DNA of 64,000 bases from Planctomycetota bacterium (GTDB lineage Bacteria > Planctomycetota > Phycisphaerae > Phycisphaerales > SM1A02), in assembly GCA_003671025.1 (NCBI GenBank), contig QWPW01000015.1, forward strand, positions 1-64,000, read 5' to 3'. Under the pieces are notes generated by a model. It saw only the letters and a program-made list of their open reading frames with translations. It was not told where the DNA came from and ran no database searches. This document shows, in pieces, positions 1-9,065 of the stretch. Both the position numbers and the translations under genes were made by a program. Numbering within the stretch: position 1 is the first letter of the stretch; each line of letters opens with the position of its first letter.

Positions 1-18
1 TTTTTTGGAGTTTTTTAG

Positions 19-567
19 ATGAAGACTATTCTCGCTGCCGGCGTTGCCGCAGCCGCACTCGTGTCCGCCGCTTCGGCCGACGTCACCTACACCATGACGA
101 ACCAAACATGGACGGGTTTCAACTTCAGTGAAGCCTACACCGCTGGTTCACTCACGGGCACCCTCACCGGCGCTTCGATCAATGTCACGCTCAACGCGTC
201 GACGAACTACACCTACGCCGATGACCTCACCGTCTATGTCGCTGGTTCGCCTTTGGCGCTCGGTGGCATGCTGCAGTGCGGCGGCTTCTCGAACCTCAAC
301 GCTACCCCTGGCAATCGCTACTCCTGGCCAAACGGCGGTTCTTCGGCTCCTGGCACCACCTCGATCGGCACCGTGAACTTCACCACCGGCATCAACATGG
401 CTGCCAACCCAACGATGAGCGTGTGGATCGGTAACGGCTACGGCGCCGCAGGTACCTCGGGTACTTGGACCGGCACCATCACCCTCATCGGTGTGACCGC
501 AGTTCCAGCGCCAGGCGCGATCGCGCTCTTGGGCCTCGCTGGCCTCGTCGGTCGTCGTCGTCGCTGA
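19..567 (+). CDS. Exported PEP-CTERM-like protein of unknown function
   Basis: The 182-residue product begins with a clear Sec signal peptide (MKTILAAGVAAAALVSAASA) and has a Thr/Ser/Asn/Gly-rich body with no recognised domain. The C-terminus reads VPAPGAIALLGLAGLVGRRRR in outline: a Pro motif, a hydrophobic stretch and a terminal Arg run. That is the layout of PEP-CTERM-type sorting tails common in planctomycete exported proteins, which exosortase-like enzymes are thought to process. A GGAG Shine-Dalgarno lies 8 bases before the ATG. A strong terminator follows at 632-669, so this is probably the last or only gene of its transcript. The ligand or role of the body is not known. Confidence 0.8.
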   Translation: MKTILAAGVAAAALVSAASADVTYTMTNQTWTGFNFSEAYTAGSLTGTLTGASINVTLNASTNYTYADDLTVYVAGSPLALGGMLQCGGFSNLNATPGNRYSWPNGGSSAPGTTSIGTVNFTTGINMAANPTMSVWIGNGYGAAGTSGTWTGTITLIGVTAVPAPGAIALLGLAGLVGRRRR

Positions 568-631
568 ACGCGACGCGACAGGATGCGACAGTACATGATG
601 TGAGATGACAGAGTCTCCCATTTGACACTTT

Positions 632-669
632 CACAGCGCGGGCTCCTCGGAGTCCGCGCTGTGCTTTTT
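632..669 (+). terminator. Rho-independent terminator after the PEP-CTERM-like gene
   Basis: A perfect 10-bp stem (CACAGCGCGG at 632-641 pairing with CCGCGCTGTG at 654-663) is followed by CTTTTTG. The 12-base loop is itself partly self-complementary (CTCC/GGAG). It lies 65 bases after the stop codon of the exported protein. Confidence 0.85.
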
Positions 670-768
670 GCGACGAGCTGTGCGTTGGCCTAGACGAGTG
701 CGAGAGCCGCGGCGCGAGTACTCGGCGCCATCACGCGCACTCCAACCGACAGCGAGTACCTTTCGCGG

Positions 769-1920
769 ATGAACTCCAGCAAACCCGCTGTCATGCCTGA
801 TCGACGCAAGCGCTGGCTCGTGGAACTTCCGTTGGTGGTGGGTATCGCCACCGGTGTCGCGGTGCTCTGCCACTGGTCGCCTGCGGGCGCGATCAACAGC
901 GGGGCCAACATGGCGTGGAGTCTCTGGATGGTCGCGTGCATTCTGGTGTGCGCGTTCCGTGCCATGGCTCATGCCGACGCGTTGGCGGAACACTTCGGCG
1001 AGCCGCTGGGAACCGTGATCCTCACCATCTCGGCCATCACCATCGAAGTCGCCGCGGTGTGTGCGGTGATGCTCGGCAGTGACGGCGATCCCACGGTGGC
1101 GCGCGACACGATGTTCGCCGTGATCATGCTCATCCTCAATCTGCTCTTAGGTTTGTGCATGTTGGTTGGAGGACTCAAGCGCGGCGAACAAGAGTTCAAT
1201 CCGCAGAGCGCGCTGTCGTATCTCCCCATGGTCATTGCGCTGGGAACCATCGCGTTGATCTTGCCGCGATTCACTACGAGCGAAACAGGTGGGTGGATGA
1301 GCAACCCGATGGAACTGTTCGTCGGCGTCGCATCGTTGGCCATCTATGGGGTGTTCCTGCTGATGCAGACCACGCGACACAAGGAGTTCTTCGCACACCA
1401 CGGCGCCACCGAGCGCACGGTGCAATCGAGTTTGGAAGCCAATGTTGTGGGAGAGCACCACACGCCGGTGTCACCGTGGCGCGCAGGCACGCTGTTGGTG
1501 GTGTCTCTGTTGGCGGTGGTCATGATTGCGGAAGGACTCGCAGGCCGCGTGCATGGTTTGCTTGAAGCGCTGTACATCCCGCGCGCCATCGGCGGCGTCT
1601 TTATCGCGGCGTTGGTGCTCGCGCCGGAAGGGTTCGCCGCAGTCCGCGCCGCGGCGCACAACGAAATGCAACGCAGCATCAACGTGCTGCTGGGCAGCGC
1701 GTTGGCGACAATTGGCTTGACCGTCCCCGCCGTCATGGTCATTCGCTTCGCCACCGGTGTCTCACCCGAATTTGGATTGGACACGCCCTTGATCGTGCTC
1801 TTGACCTTGACCTTCGCGGTGTGCGCGCTCAATCTTGTGCGCGGCCGCGTCAATGCGATGCAAGGCTTCGTGCACATCCTGCTCTTCCTCGCGTGGATCG
1901 TGACGATTCTTGATTCTTAA
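769..1920 (+). CDS. chaA: ChaA-type calcium/proton (cation/H+) antiporter
   Basis: The 383-residue protein has about ten hydrophobic segments and the two-repeat architecture of the CaCA superfamily. The first repeat carries HADALAEHFGEPLGT followed by TIEVAAV. The second carries APEGFAAVRAA and then a long stretch closely resembling E. coli ChaA (LGSALATIGLTVPAV). Acidic residues in the GEPLGT/IEV and PEG motifs are the conserved cation-binding positions of this family. The likely role is proton-driven export of Ca2+, or possibly Na+/K+, across the inner membrane. The gene stands alone between a terminator and an exported-enzyme gene. Which cation is used cannot be told from sequence. Confidence 0.88.
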   Translation: MNSSKPAVMPDRRKRWLVELPLVVGIATGVAVLCHWSPAGAINSGANMAWSLWMVACILVCAFRAMAHADALAEHFGEPLGTVILTISAITIEVAAVCAVMLGSDGDPTVARDTMFAVIMLILNLLLGLCMLVGGLKRGEQEFNPQSALSYLPMVIALGTIALILPRFTTSETGGWMSNPMELFVGVASLAIYGVFLLMQTTRHKEFFAHHGATERTVQSSLEANVVGEHHTPVSPWRAGTLLVVSLLAVVMIAEGLAGRVHGLLEALYIPRAIGGVFIAALVLAPEGFAAVRAAAHNEMQRSINVLLGSALATIGLTVPAVMVIRFATGVSPEFGLDTPLIVLLTLTFAVCALNLVRGRVNAMQGFVHILLFLAWIVTILDS

Positions 1921-2008
1921 ATGGGCGCCTGAGGACATCAGCAAAGAAGCATGAGTGATGCACGTGCGATCGCAGCCGTTTCGCCGATGTTTTCTTACAC
2001 TGTTCGGC

Positions 2009-4477
2009 ATGCGGAACACCGTCCTCGGCGCGCTCATTGTCATGGTTGCACTCTCATTACGAGCAAGCGCGCTCGCGACGGAGGACACCAAAGAGACGCG
2101 CGAGAATTCCCCCGCGCTTGTGGCCACGCTCGATCGCGCGGGAGGCAATCGCGCGCAACTCGAACAGGCGCTCGCCACTGTGCCCGCGGCGCAACACGCG
2201 TCGATGGAATGGTTGATCACGCATATGCCCGCGAGTGATGCGAGTTCGCTTGATGCGAACTTCTTGCTCAAGCATGTCGACGGCGCGTACACCGCGTGGA
2301 AATCGGCGCCATGGCACGACGCTGTGACGCAAGAAGTTTTCTGCGATGGGATTCTTCCGTTTGCGAGCGTGAGTGAAGCACGCGAACTTTGGATCGACAC
2401 GTTGCGCGCGAAGTGCCTGCCGATGGTGGCGGCCGCGAAGAGTTCAGGCGAAGCGGCGGTCCTGCTCAACCAGCAGATTTTCCCGTCATTCAAGGTGAAA
2501 TACTCAACTGCGCGCGCACGCGCCGATCAAGCGCCGAGTGAGTCGATGCAGTCGGGACTCGCGTCGTGCACGGGCCTTTCGATTCTCCTCATCGATGCGT
2601 GTCGCTCCGTAGGCGTGCCCGCGCGATTTGTCGGCGTGCCCATGTGGACCGATGGCAGCGGCAATCACTCGTGGGTGGAAATCTGGGATGGCACTGCGTG
2701 GCGATTCACTGGCGCGGCCGAGCCATCGGGTGATGCGCTCGATGCAGGTTGGTTCGCCGGACGCGCTTCGGGGCAGAATCGCGACAAGCCTGAACACGCA
2801 ATCTACGCGGTCACTTGGCGCGATACGGGCGTCGAGTTCCCCATGGTGTTTGATCAGACACGCGCGCGCGCACGCGCCATCGATGTCACTGATCGTTACG
2901 CGCACAAGAGCGCCGAGGTGCCCGAAGGAATGGAACTCGTGCGCGTGGTCGTGCGTGATCCCACGACGCAACTGCGCGTTGCGCGGCAAGTCACCGCGTA
3001 CCTCAGCGCGAAGGGCGCCGTCGAGATCATCGCGCAAGGCAAGAGCAAAGACGAGCGATTCGATCTCAACGATCATCTCGAACTGGTCGTGCCCATCGGC
3101 ACGGATCATCTGTACTTTCTTGATGGAACGCTCGCGATGCAACGCGTGTCGCTGCGCAACAACCAGAAGCTCATCGAACTCATCGCGCAAGACGCCGTCG
3201 AGAGTTCACCCAAGAACACCGTCGCCGCGCCTGGAGCCGTGACGGGACGTTGGACCAATCACCTCAACGCTGTGATGCAAGACGGTGCCACGCGCAAGCC
3301 GGCCACGGTCATCGACAGCCTGCGCGTCTTCCTCAAGAAGGGCGCGCTCAACGATGTTCCCGCGCAAGCGTTTGCCAAAACGCGTCTGGCGGCTGGCGAC
3401 ATCGCGCGCTTGCAATCGACGCTGATCAAGCAGTACCAAAACACGCTCAAAACCGCGGATTCCAAGGAGTTTCAGGCCAAGGTGCTCGAGGTTGACGGAG
3501 TCGCGATGCCGTTTTGGTACGCGGTCTACGGCGAGAAACCCAAGTCCGGACGAAGCCTGTACATCTCGATGCATGGCGGCGGTGGCGCGCCCAAAGAAGT
3601 CAACGACAAGCAATGGGAGAACCAGAAAAAACTCTACACCCCCGCTGAAGGCGTGTACGTCGCACCGCGCGCGCCCACCGACACGTGGAACCTTTGGCAT
3701 CAAGGACACATCGACGCGCTCTTCGCGAAACTCATTCGCGACATGATCGTGTTTGAAGATGTCGACCCCAATCACGTCTACATCATGGGCTACAGCGCCG
3801 GCGGTGATGGCGTGTATCAGTTGGCTCCGCGCATGGCCGACTACCTCGCAGCGGCCGCGATGATGGCGGGTCATCCCAACGAAACCAAACCTGATGGTCT
3901 GCGCAATCTGCCCTTCACGCTGCACATGGGCGGCGAGGACAAAGCGTTTGATCGCAACGAGATTGCGCGCAAGTGGAAAGTCACGCTCGACGAACTGAGC
4001 GCCAAGGATCCCGGCGGATATCCCCACGAAGTTGTGGTGCACGAGGGCAAAGGTCACTGGATGGATCGCCAAGACGCCGTGGCAATCCCATGGATGGCCA
4101 AGTTCGCGCGCGAACTTCGCCCACAGAAGATCGTGTGGTTGCAAGACGATGTGACCAGCGCGCGTTTCTATTGGTTGGCCAATCCCACGCCCAAGCCGCA
4201 ACAGCGCGTGGTCGCGGTGCGCGATGGTCAGACCATCACCATCGAAGACGCGACGGGTGTCGATGATCTGCTCATTCGCCTTGACGACTCGATGTGTCAA
4301 CTCGATGAACGCGTGGTGGTGAAGCTCGGCGCGTCGCTCGGTGGCATCGTGCTCTATGACGCGATTCCTACGCGCACCCTCGCAGTCATGGCCAAGACGC
4401 TCATCGAACGCGGCGATCCGACGGGAGTGTTCTCAGTGGAACTCGCGGTGAAGATTCCGCACGCGCTGTCTGAGTGA
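2009..4477 (+). CDS. Exported transglutaminase-like / alpha-beta hydrolase (esterase) fusion
   Basis: The start at 2009 gives a signal peptide (MRNTVLGALIVMVALS then RASALA), while the frame is open from 1955. Numbered from 2009, residues about 140-270 form a transglutaminase-like core: Cys187 in SCTGLS, His220 in GNHSWVEIW, then an acidic residue about 15 residues later. From about residue 500 an alpha/beta-hydrolase follows, with an HGGGG oxyanion motif, the nucleophile Ser596 in GYSAGGD and a C-terminal catalytic His683 in GKGHW. The hydrolase half resembles PHB-depolymerase/feruloyl-esterase-like enzymes. The protein therefore carries two cysteine/serine hydrolase sites on one exported chain, 822 residues long. 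Substrates are unknown. Confidence 0.82.
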   Translation: MRNTVLGALIVMVALSLRASALATEDTKETRENSPALVATLDRAGGNRAQLEQALATVPAAQHASMEWLITHMPASDASSLDANFLLKHVDGAYTAWKSAPWHDAVTQEVFCDGILPFASVSEARELWIDTLRAKCLPMVAAAKSSGEAAVLLNQQIFPSFKVKYSTARARADQAPSESMQSGLASCTGLSILLIDACRSVGVPARFVGVPMWTDGSGNHSWVEIWDGTAWRFTGAAEPSGDALDAGWFAGRASGQNRDKPEHAIYAVTWRDTGVEFPMVFDQTRARARAIDVTDRYAHKSAEVPEGMELVRVVVRDPTTQLRVARQVTAYLSAKGAVEIIAQGKSKDERFDLNDHLELVVPIGTDHLYFLDGTLAMQRVSLRNNQKLIELIAQDAVESSPKNTVAAPGAVTGRWTNHLNAVMQDGATRKPATVIDSLRVFLKKGALNDVPAQAFAKTRLAAGDIARLQSTLIKQYQNTLKTADSKEFQAKVLEVDGVAMPFWYAVYGEKPKSGRSLYISMHGGGGAPKEVNDKQWENQKKLYTPAEGVYVAPRAPTDTWNLWHQGHIDALFAKLIRDMIVFEDVDPNHVYIMGYSAGGDGVYQLAPRMADYLAAAAMMAGHPNETKPDGLRNLPFTLHMGGEDKAFDRNEIARKWKVTLDELSAKDPGGYPHEVVVHEGKGHWMDRQDAVAIPWMAKFARELRPQKIVWLQDDVTSARFYWLANPTPKPQQRVVAVRDGQTITIEDATGVDDLLIRLDDSMCQLDERVVVKLGASLGGIVLYDAIPTRTLAVMAKTLIERGDPTGVFSVELAVKIPHALSE

Positions 4478-4523
4478 TGCGCATTGAACGCTCCTCTCGG
4501 GTTGCGCTTAAGATTCGAACTGC

Positions 4524-5114
4524 ATGAATATTCGACTCGTCGCCTCGCGCCTCATGGTCATTGCCGCTGTCAGTGTGGCGATCTTCACTGAGCATCTTTG
4601 GGCGGAAAACGGCGTCGGCGAACGTGCTCTGGCCTCCGCTGGATTCTTGTGTCTGCTCGCGGGATGCATCGGGCGCATTTGGTGCGCAGTGCACATCGCT
4701 GGTCGCAAGAACAACACGCTCGTGACCGAGGGCCCGTTCTCCATCATGCGCAACCCGCTGTATTTCTTCACCTCGATCGCGATGGTGGGCGCGGGGCTTT
4801 CGTTTGATTCACTCACGCTTGCTGCGCTGTTTGCGGTGGTCTTCTTCATGACCCACTGGCGCACGATCTTGCTTGAAGAAACCAATCTTCGCGCCATCTT
4901 CGGTACCGCCTTTGATGCGTATCAAGCCGCCGTTCCTCGGTTTTTCCCCAATCCGCGTCTCTATAAACCGGCGACGACCATCACCATCAGCGCACCAGCA
5001 TTCATGCGCGCTATGACTGAAGCCGCGCTCATTCCGTTGGCGTTCTTGGGCGGACAAGGCGTCGTCGCGTTGCATCAGGCGGGCGTGCTTCCGACGTTGA
5101 TCAAACTCTACTGA
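4524..5114 (+). CDS. Isoprenylcysteine carboxyl methyltransferase-like membrane protein
   Basis: The 196-residue membrane protein has about five hydrophobic segments. Its central and C-terminal region carries the hallmark of the ICMT/phospholipid-methyltransferase superfamily: TEGPFSIMRNPLYF, then an EETNLRAIFG...Y...VPRFFP signature. These motifs form the SAM-binding part of the family. In bacteria such proteins methylate small lipid-like or cysteine-containing acceptors, and the acceptor cannot be predicted here. The gene lies 46 bases after the esterase fusion and ends just before the C25 peptidase gene, so the three may be co-transcribed. Confidence 0.78.
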   Translation: MNIRLVASRLMVIAAVSVAIFTEHLWAENGVGERALASAGFLCLLAGCIGRIWCAVHIAGRKNNTLVTEGPFSIMRNPLYFFTSIAMVGAGLSFDSLTLAALFAVVFFMTHWRTILLEETNLRAIFGTAFDAYQAAVPRFFPNPRLYKPATTITISAPAFMRAMTEAALIPLAFLGGQGVVALHQAGVLPTLIKLY

Positions 5115-5141
5115 GTGCCCGCGCCGCCTTACACTTTCGAC

Positions 5142-6566
5142 ATGCATGTCGCTTCACTTGTTGCTTCGTCGCTCATCGCACTGAGTGGAATTGCGCGAGC
5201 GACAGACGACGTGCGAACGCCGAGTGTTGCAACCGAACTCGCGCAAACGCGATTGCTCATCGTCGCACCAGACGCGTGGGTCGATGCGCTGAATTCATTT
5301 GCACAGTCCAAACGAAGCTTGCCTTGGATCGCCAGTTGCGAAGTGGTGTCACTGAAATCGCTGTGCCAAGGGCACGCAGGCGACGAAGCCGAACAACTCA
5401 AACGAGGCTTGTTTTCTCGATGGAATCGCGTCGAGCCAGCCAACACGTCGGCGCATGACTTCGACGCGGTGCTGCTCGTGGGAGACACCGAGGTCATGCC
5501 CATTCGCTTCATGATGCTCGACCGCGCCACCACGCCCGCGTTCGATGTTGCCTTCTACCCATGCGATCTCTACTTCGCCGACTTGACCGACGAGAGTGGT
5601 GCGTTTGACGACTGGAACGCACGCGTCGACGGTCATCACGCGCGTTACATCGGCGAGGTGCACGGCGAGAGCGCGAAGGACGGACCGATCGACGCCGATG
5701 GTTGTCAGTTGGTGCCGGAGATTTCCATCGGACGTTGGCCAGTGTCGACGCTCGACGAGCTCAACGGCGTCATCGCCAAGGCCATCGCGCACGATCGCGC
5801 CACACTCACCTCTCGCAGCAAGGATGCTGCAGCGCGCAAAGTCGAACTCGTCGCATGCGGCGGATGGATCGACAACGCTGCGCGCATTGAAGGCGTGGCA
5901 CGCAGCATGGAACCCGCGTTCGCGGTGCAACGCATGTTCTACAGCGACACTGACGCGTCGCGTCATCCCGATCCCACGCGCGTGATCGAAGCGCTTGCTC
6001 AGGGACGCGCGCTCATCTTGCACACGGGACATGGTCAGCCGCATGGATGGGAGCACGGATTGCAGGCGAAGGACCTGGCGCGCACGAGTGGACAGAAGTC
6101 GCTTGCGGTCTTGCTCTCGATTGGCTGTTCTACTGCGGAAGTCTCGGCACAACCGCCCTACACCGCCTACCTCGATGCCGACGGTGTTAGTCACGTTGGA
6201 ACCAACAGTGGCGAGATATTCTCCGCGCCCCCACCGCCGCCAGCGTGTCGTCAGAGCGCGCAGTTTGGTGCGACAAGTCTCGGTGAAGCGAGCGTGCGCA
6301 TGCCTGATGGCGGCGCGATTGCGTACATCGGCTGCGTCACGGGAAGTCAACCGTGCGCGCACACGCTGCTTGATGGTTTCGCCGAGTTCGTCGGCGCGCA
6401 TCCAACGACATCGATTGGTGCGGCGTGGAAATTTGCACTCACGCGCTATGTGCGCGTGGAACATCTCGCGACACTCAAGCCCACCTCCGACTGGTATCCG
6501 CCGAGCGTCTACTTTCAACCGATGAAATTCGTTTTGCTCGGCGACCCTTCGGTGGTCTTGCGCTGA
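5142..6566 (+). CDS. Exported gingipain-like cysteine peptidase (family C25)
   Basis: The ATG at 5142 gives a signal peptide (MHVASLVASSLIALSGIARA). A GTG at 5115 is possible but adds residues ahead of it. The body has the caspase-like fold signature of peptidase family C25: the catalytic His297 in LILHTGHGQ and, 32 residues later, the catalytic Cys329 in LLSIGCSTAEV. An earlier LLVGDTEVMPIR strand and a PEISIGRWPV motif also match gingipain-type domains. At 474 residues it lacks the long haemagglutinin/adhesin extensions of gingipains and has no recognisable sorting tail. It probably cleaves proteins in the periplasm or outside the cell. Specificity is not predictable. Confidence 0.78.
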   Translation: MHVASLVASSLIALSGIARATDDVRTPSVATELAQTRLLIVAPDAWVDALNSFAQSKRSLPWIASCEVVSLKSLCQGHAGDEAEQLKRGLFSRWNRVEPANTSAHDFDAVLLVGDTEVMPIRFMMLDRATTPAFDVAFYPCDLYFADLTDESGAFDDWNARVDGHHARYIGEVHGESAKDGPIDADGCQLVPEISIGRWPVSTLDELNGVIAKAIAHDRATLTSRSKDAAARKVELVACGGWIDNAARIEGVARSMEPAFAVQRMFYSDTDASRHPDPTRVIEALAQGRALILHTGHGQPHGWEHGLQAKDLARTSGQKSLAVLLSIGCSTAEVSAQPPYTAYLDADGVSHVGTNSGEIFSAPPPPPACRQSAQFGATSLGEASVRMPDGGAIAYIGCVTGSQPCAHTLLDGFAEFVGAHPTTSIGAAWKFALTRYVRVEHLATLKPTSDWYPPSVYFQPMKFVLLGDPSVVLR

Positions 6567-6597
6567 TGCACCCATACTGCGCAACGACGAGCGATTC

Positions 6598-7710
6598 ATG
6601 AGTGACGCGACGCAACACACTCACACACTTTCGTGCTCACGGAGCAGGCAGCGACCGATCTTCATCATCGGCTGCGGATCGATCGTGCGTGATGCACATC
6701 TTCCGGGATACGCACTGCTCGCTGCGCCGATCGCAGGGTTCTTCGATCTTGATCATGCGCGCGCGCAGACCATGGCGCACACGGTTCGGGGAAGCGTGGC
6801 GTTTGCATCACTGCATGCGCTCATTGCCGCGTGCACCGCCGCGGATGGAATCTTCGATGTCGCGCTTCCTCCGGCGGCGCAGGAAGCGGCGCTGCTTGAA
6901 TTGCCCTTGAATTCACGGGTTTTGCTGCAAAAACCATTCGGCGAAACGCTCGAACACGCAACTCGGCTGCTGACGATTGCTCGCCAACGCACGCTGGTTG
7001 GCGCAGTCAATTTCCAGCTGCGCCACTCGCCGTGCATTGGTGCCGTGCGTGGATTGCTCGCGCAAGAAGCCATCGGCGAAGTCATCGACATCGAGTGTCG
7101 CGTGGTCTGCCACATGCCGTGGGAGACGTGGAGCTTCACGCGTCTTATGCCGCGCATGGAAGTGGTCATGCATTCGATTCACTACCTCGATCTCGTGCGT
7201 GGGTTGTTCGGCGAGCCCGAGCGTGTGTGGTGTTCGACGACGCAACATCCACTGTCGAGCGATCTCACCGACACACGATCGGCAACGATCATGAGCTTTG
7301 GTCCCACCCGCCGCGCCGTGGTGACAACGTTTCATCATCACCGCGCGCCGCAAGCACACGACTGCTCGCAACTAAAGATCGAAGGCACGCGCGGAACCAT
7401 CGTCGCGCAACTCGGCGTCAACCTCGACTACCCGCGCGGTCGTCCCGATCATGTGCAGTGGTCCCGCGATGAACAACCGTGGACGAGCGTACCCCTCGAA
7501 GGCAACTGGTTCCCGCATGCGTTCGCTGGCTCGATGAATGCGTTGCAACGTTTTGTTGCCGGCGAATCCACCACCCTCGAGTCGGAGTTCGCCGACGCGT
7601 GGCGCACCATGGCGTTGGTCGAAACCTGTTACCAAAGTGCCGCGCGCGGCGAAACTCCTCCCAATCCGCCAGAAAACCGCGATTTTTCCGCGATGCCTCT
7701 GCCACTATGA
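6598..7710 (+). CDS. Gfo/Idh/MocA-family NAD(P)-dependent sugar oxidoreductase
   Basis: The N-terminal Rossmann fold shows a degenerate GxGxxG (IIGCGSIVRDAH). The family EKP motif appears as QKPFGET, with the catalytic Lys kept. The C-terminal half contains the conserved HSIHYLDLVRGLFGEP segment. The length of 370 residues is typical. The stop overlaps the start of the L-fuconate dehydratase gene by ATGA, so translation is coupled and the enzyme is likely to act on the same sugar. A role as the first oxidation step (aldose to lactone) is plausible by context only. Many family members oxidise other hydroxyl positions. Confidence 0.82.
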   Translation: MSDATQHTHTLSCSRSRQRPIFIIGCGSIVRDAHLPGYALLAAPIAGFFDLDHARAQTMAHTVRGSVAFASLHALIAACTAADGIFDVALPPAAQEAALLELPLNSRVLLQKPFGETLEHATRLLTIARQRTLVGAVNFQLRHSPCIGAVRGLLAQEAIGEVIDIECRVVCHMPWETWSFTRLMPRMEVVMHSIHYLDLVRGLFGEPERVWCSTTQHPLSSDLTDTRSATIMSFGPTRRAVVTTFHHHRAPQAHDCSQLKIEGTRGTIVAQLGVNLDYPRGRPDHVQWSRDEQPWTSVPLEGNWFPHAFAGSMNALQRFVAGESTTLESEFADAWRTMALVETCYQSAARGETPPNPPENRDFSAMPLPL

Positions 7711-9065
7711 ACAATCAACATCCCGCTCTGATCACCATTCTCGACTTCGACATCGTCGACCTGCGCTTCCCCACTTCGGAAGAAGCGCACGGCTCGGATG
7801 CGGTGCACGTCGACCCTGACTACTCCGCGGCGTATGTGGTGTTGCGCACCGACGCACGCACACACGATGGCGCTCCGCTCGAAGGCTACGGCTTGACCTT
7901 CACCATCGGCCGAGGCAATGAGATTGTCTGTCAAGCGATTCGTTCGCTCATGCCACTCGTGCAAGGACAGACGCTGGCGCACATCGCCCATGATCGACGC
8001 GGCTTCTGGCGCTCGCTCGCGCAAGACTCGCAGTTCCGTTGGCTTGGTCCTGAGAAGGGCGTGATGCAACTCGCGCTGGCAGCGATCGTCAACGCGGTGT
8101 GGGATCTCGAAGCGCGCGTGGCGGGAGTTCCGCTGTGGAAGTTGCTCGCAAACATGCCTGCCGAAGAACTCGTGGCCGCGACCGACTTGCACGGCATTCG
8201 TGATGCCGTCGATGAAGCCGCGATGTTGGCCATGCTGCATGCCAACGATGCCACGCGAGACGCACGCATCAAACATGTCGAAAACGCCGGTTTTCCTGCA
8301 TATACCACCAGCTGCGGTTGGATCGGATACTCCGATGAAACCATTCGAACGCGCTGCCGTGAAGCGCTCAATGACGGCTTCACTCACTTCAAGATGAAGA
8401 TCGGACAATCGATCGAGGACGACGTCCGCCGCGCGCGCATCATCCGTCAAGAGATCGGCGCTAACGGCGTGCTCATGGTTGATGCCAACCAACGCTTCGA
8501 TGTGCAGCAAGCGATTGAGTGGATCAAGCCGCTCGCGCAGTTCAACCTGTGGTGGTTTGAAGAACCGATCTCGCCGGACGACATCCTCGGTCACGCGGAG
8601 ATTGCGCGCGCCATTCAACCGATCCGCGTGGCCACTGGTGAGCAGTGCCAGAACCGTGTGATGTTCAAGCAGTTTCTTGCATCAGGCGGAATGCAGATTT
8701 GCCAACTCGATAGTTGTCGCGTCGGAGGCGTGAACGACAACCTTGCGATCATGGCACTCGCACGCCGCTACGGCGTGCCCGTCTGTCCACATGCCGGCGG
8801 AGTTGGTCTGTGCGAGTTGGTCGCCCATCTCATCATGGTTGACTACATTCGTTTCAATCCATCGATGGATGGACGCGTGTGCGAGTTCGTCGATCATCTG
8901 CATGAACACTTCGTCGATCCTTGCTCGGTGGTCAACGGCCGCTATCGCGCGCCGACATTGCCGGGATACTCAACTCAAGTCAAACCAGAATCACTGATCG
9001 CGTTTGCGTTTCCTCACGGACCTGAATGGACGCGACGCACAAAAACCAAGGGAGTTTCTCGATGA
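7707..9065 (+). CDS. fucD: L-fuconate dehydratase (enolase superfamily)
   Basis: This 452-residue enolase-superfamily enzyme probably dehydrates L-fuconate to 2-keto-3-deoxy-L-fuconate. Active-site residues visible from the ATG at 7707 are Lys229 and Lys231 (KMK), the Mg2+ ligands Asp259 (VDANQR), Glu285 (WWFEEP) and Glu312 (ATGEQC), and His362 (CPHAGG). Their spacing is that of the characterised Xanthomonas fuconate dehydratase shifted by 11, as I recall its numbering. The N-terminal DLRFPTSEEAHGSDA stretch is also typical of that group. The start overlaps the preceding stop (ATGA), and the stop overlaps the next gene's ATG in the same way. This gives a tightly coupled three-gene operon. Confidence 0.88.
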   Translation: MNNQHPALITILDFDIVDLRFPTSEEAHGSDAVHVDPDYSAAYVVLRTDARTHDGAPLEGYGLTFTIGRGNEIVCQAIRSLMPLVQGQTLAHIAHDRRGFWRSLAQDSQFRWLGPEKGVMQLALAAIVNAVWDLEARVAGVPLWKLLANMPAEELVAATDLHGIRDAVDEAAMLAMLHANDATRDARIKHVENAGFPAYTTSCGWIGYSDETIRTRCREALNDGFTHFKMKIGQSIEDDVRRARIIRQEIGANGVLMVDANQRFDVQQAIEWIKPLAQFNLWWFEEPISPDDILGHAEIARAIQPIRVATGEQCQNRVMFKQFLASGGMQICQLDSCRVGGVNDNLAIMALARRYGVPVCPHAGGVGLCELVAHLIMVDYIRFNPSMDGRVCEFVDHLHEHFVDPCSVVNGRYRAPTLPGYSTQVKPESLIAFAFPHGPEWTRRTKTKGVSR

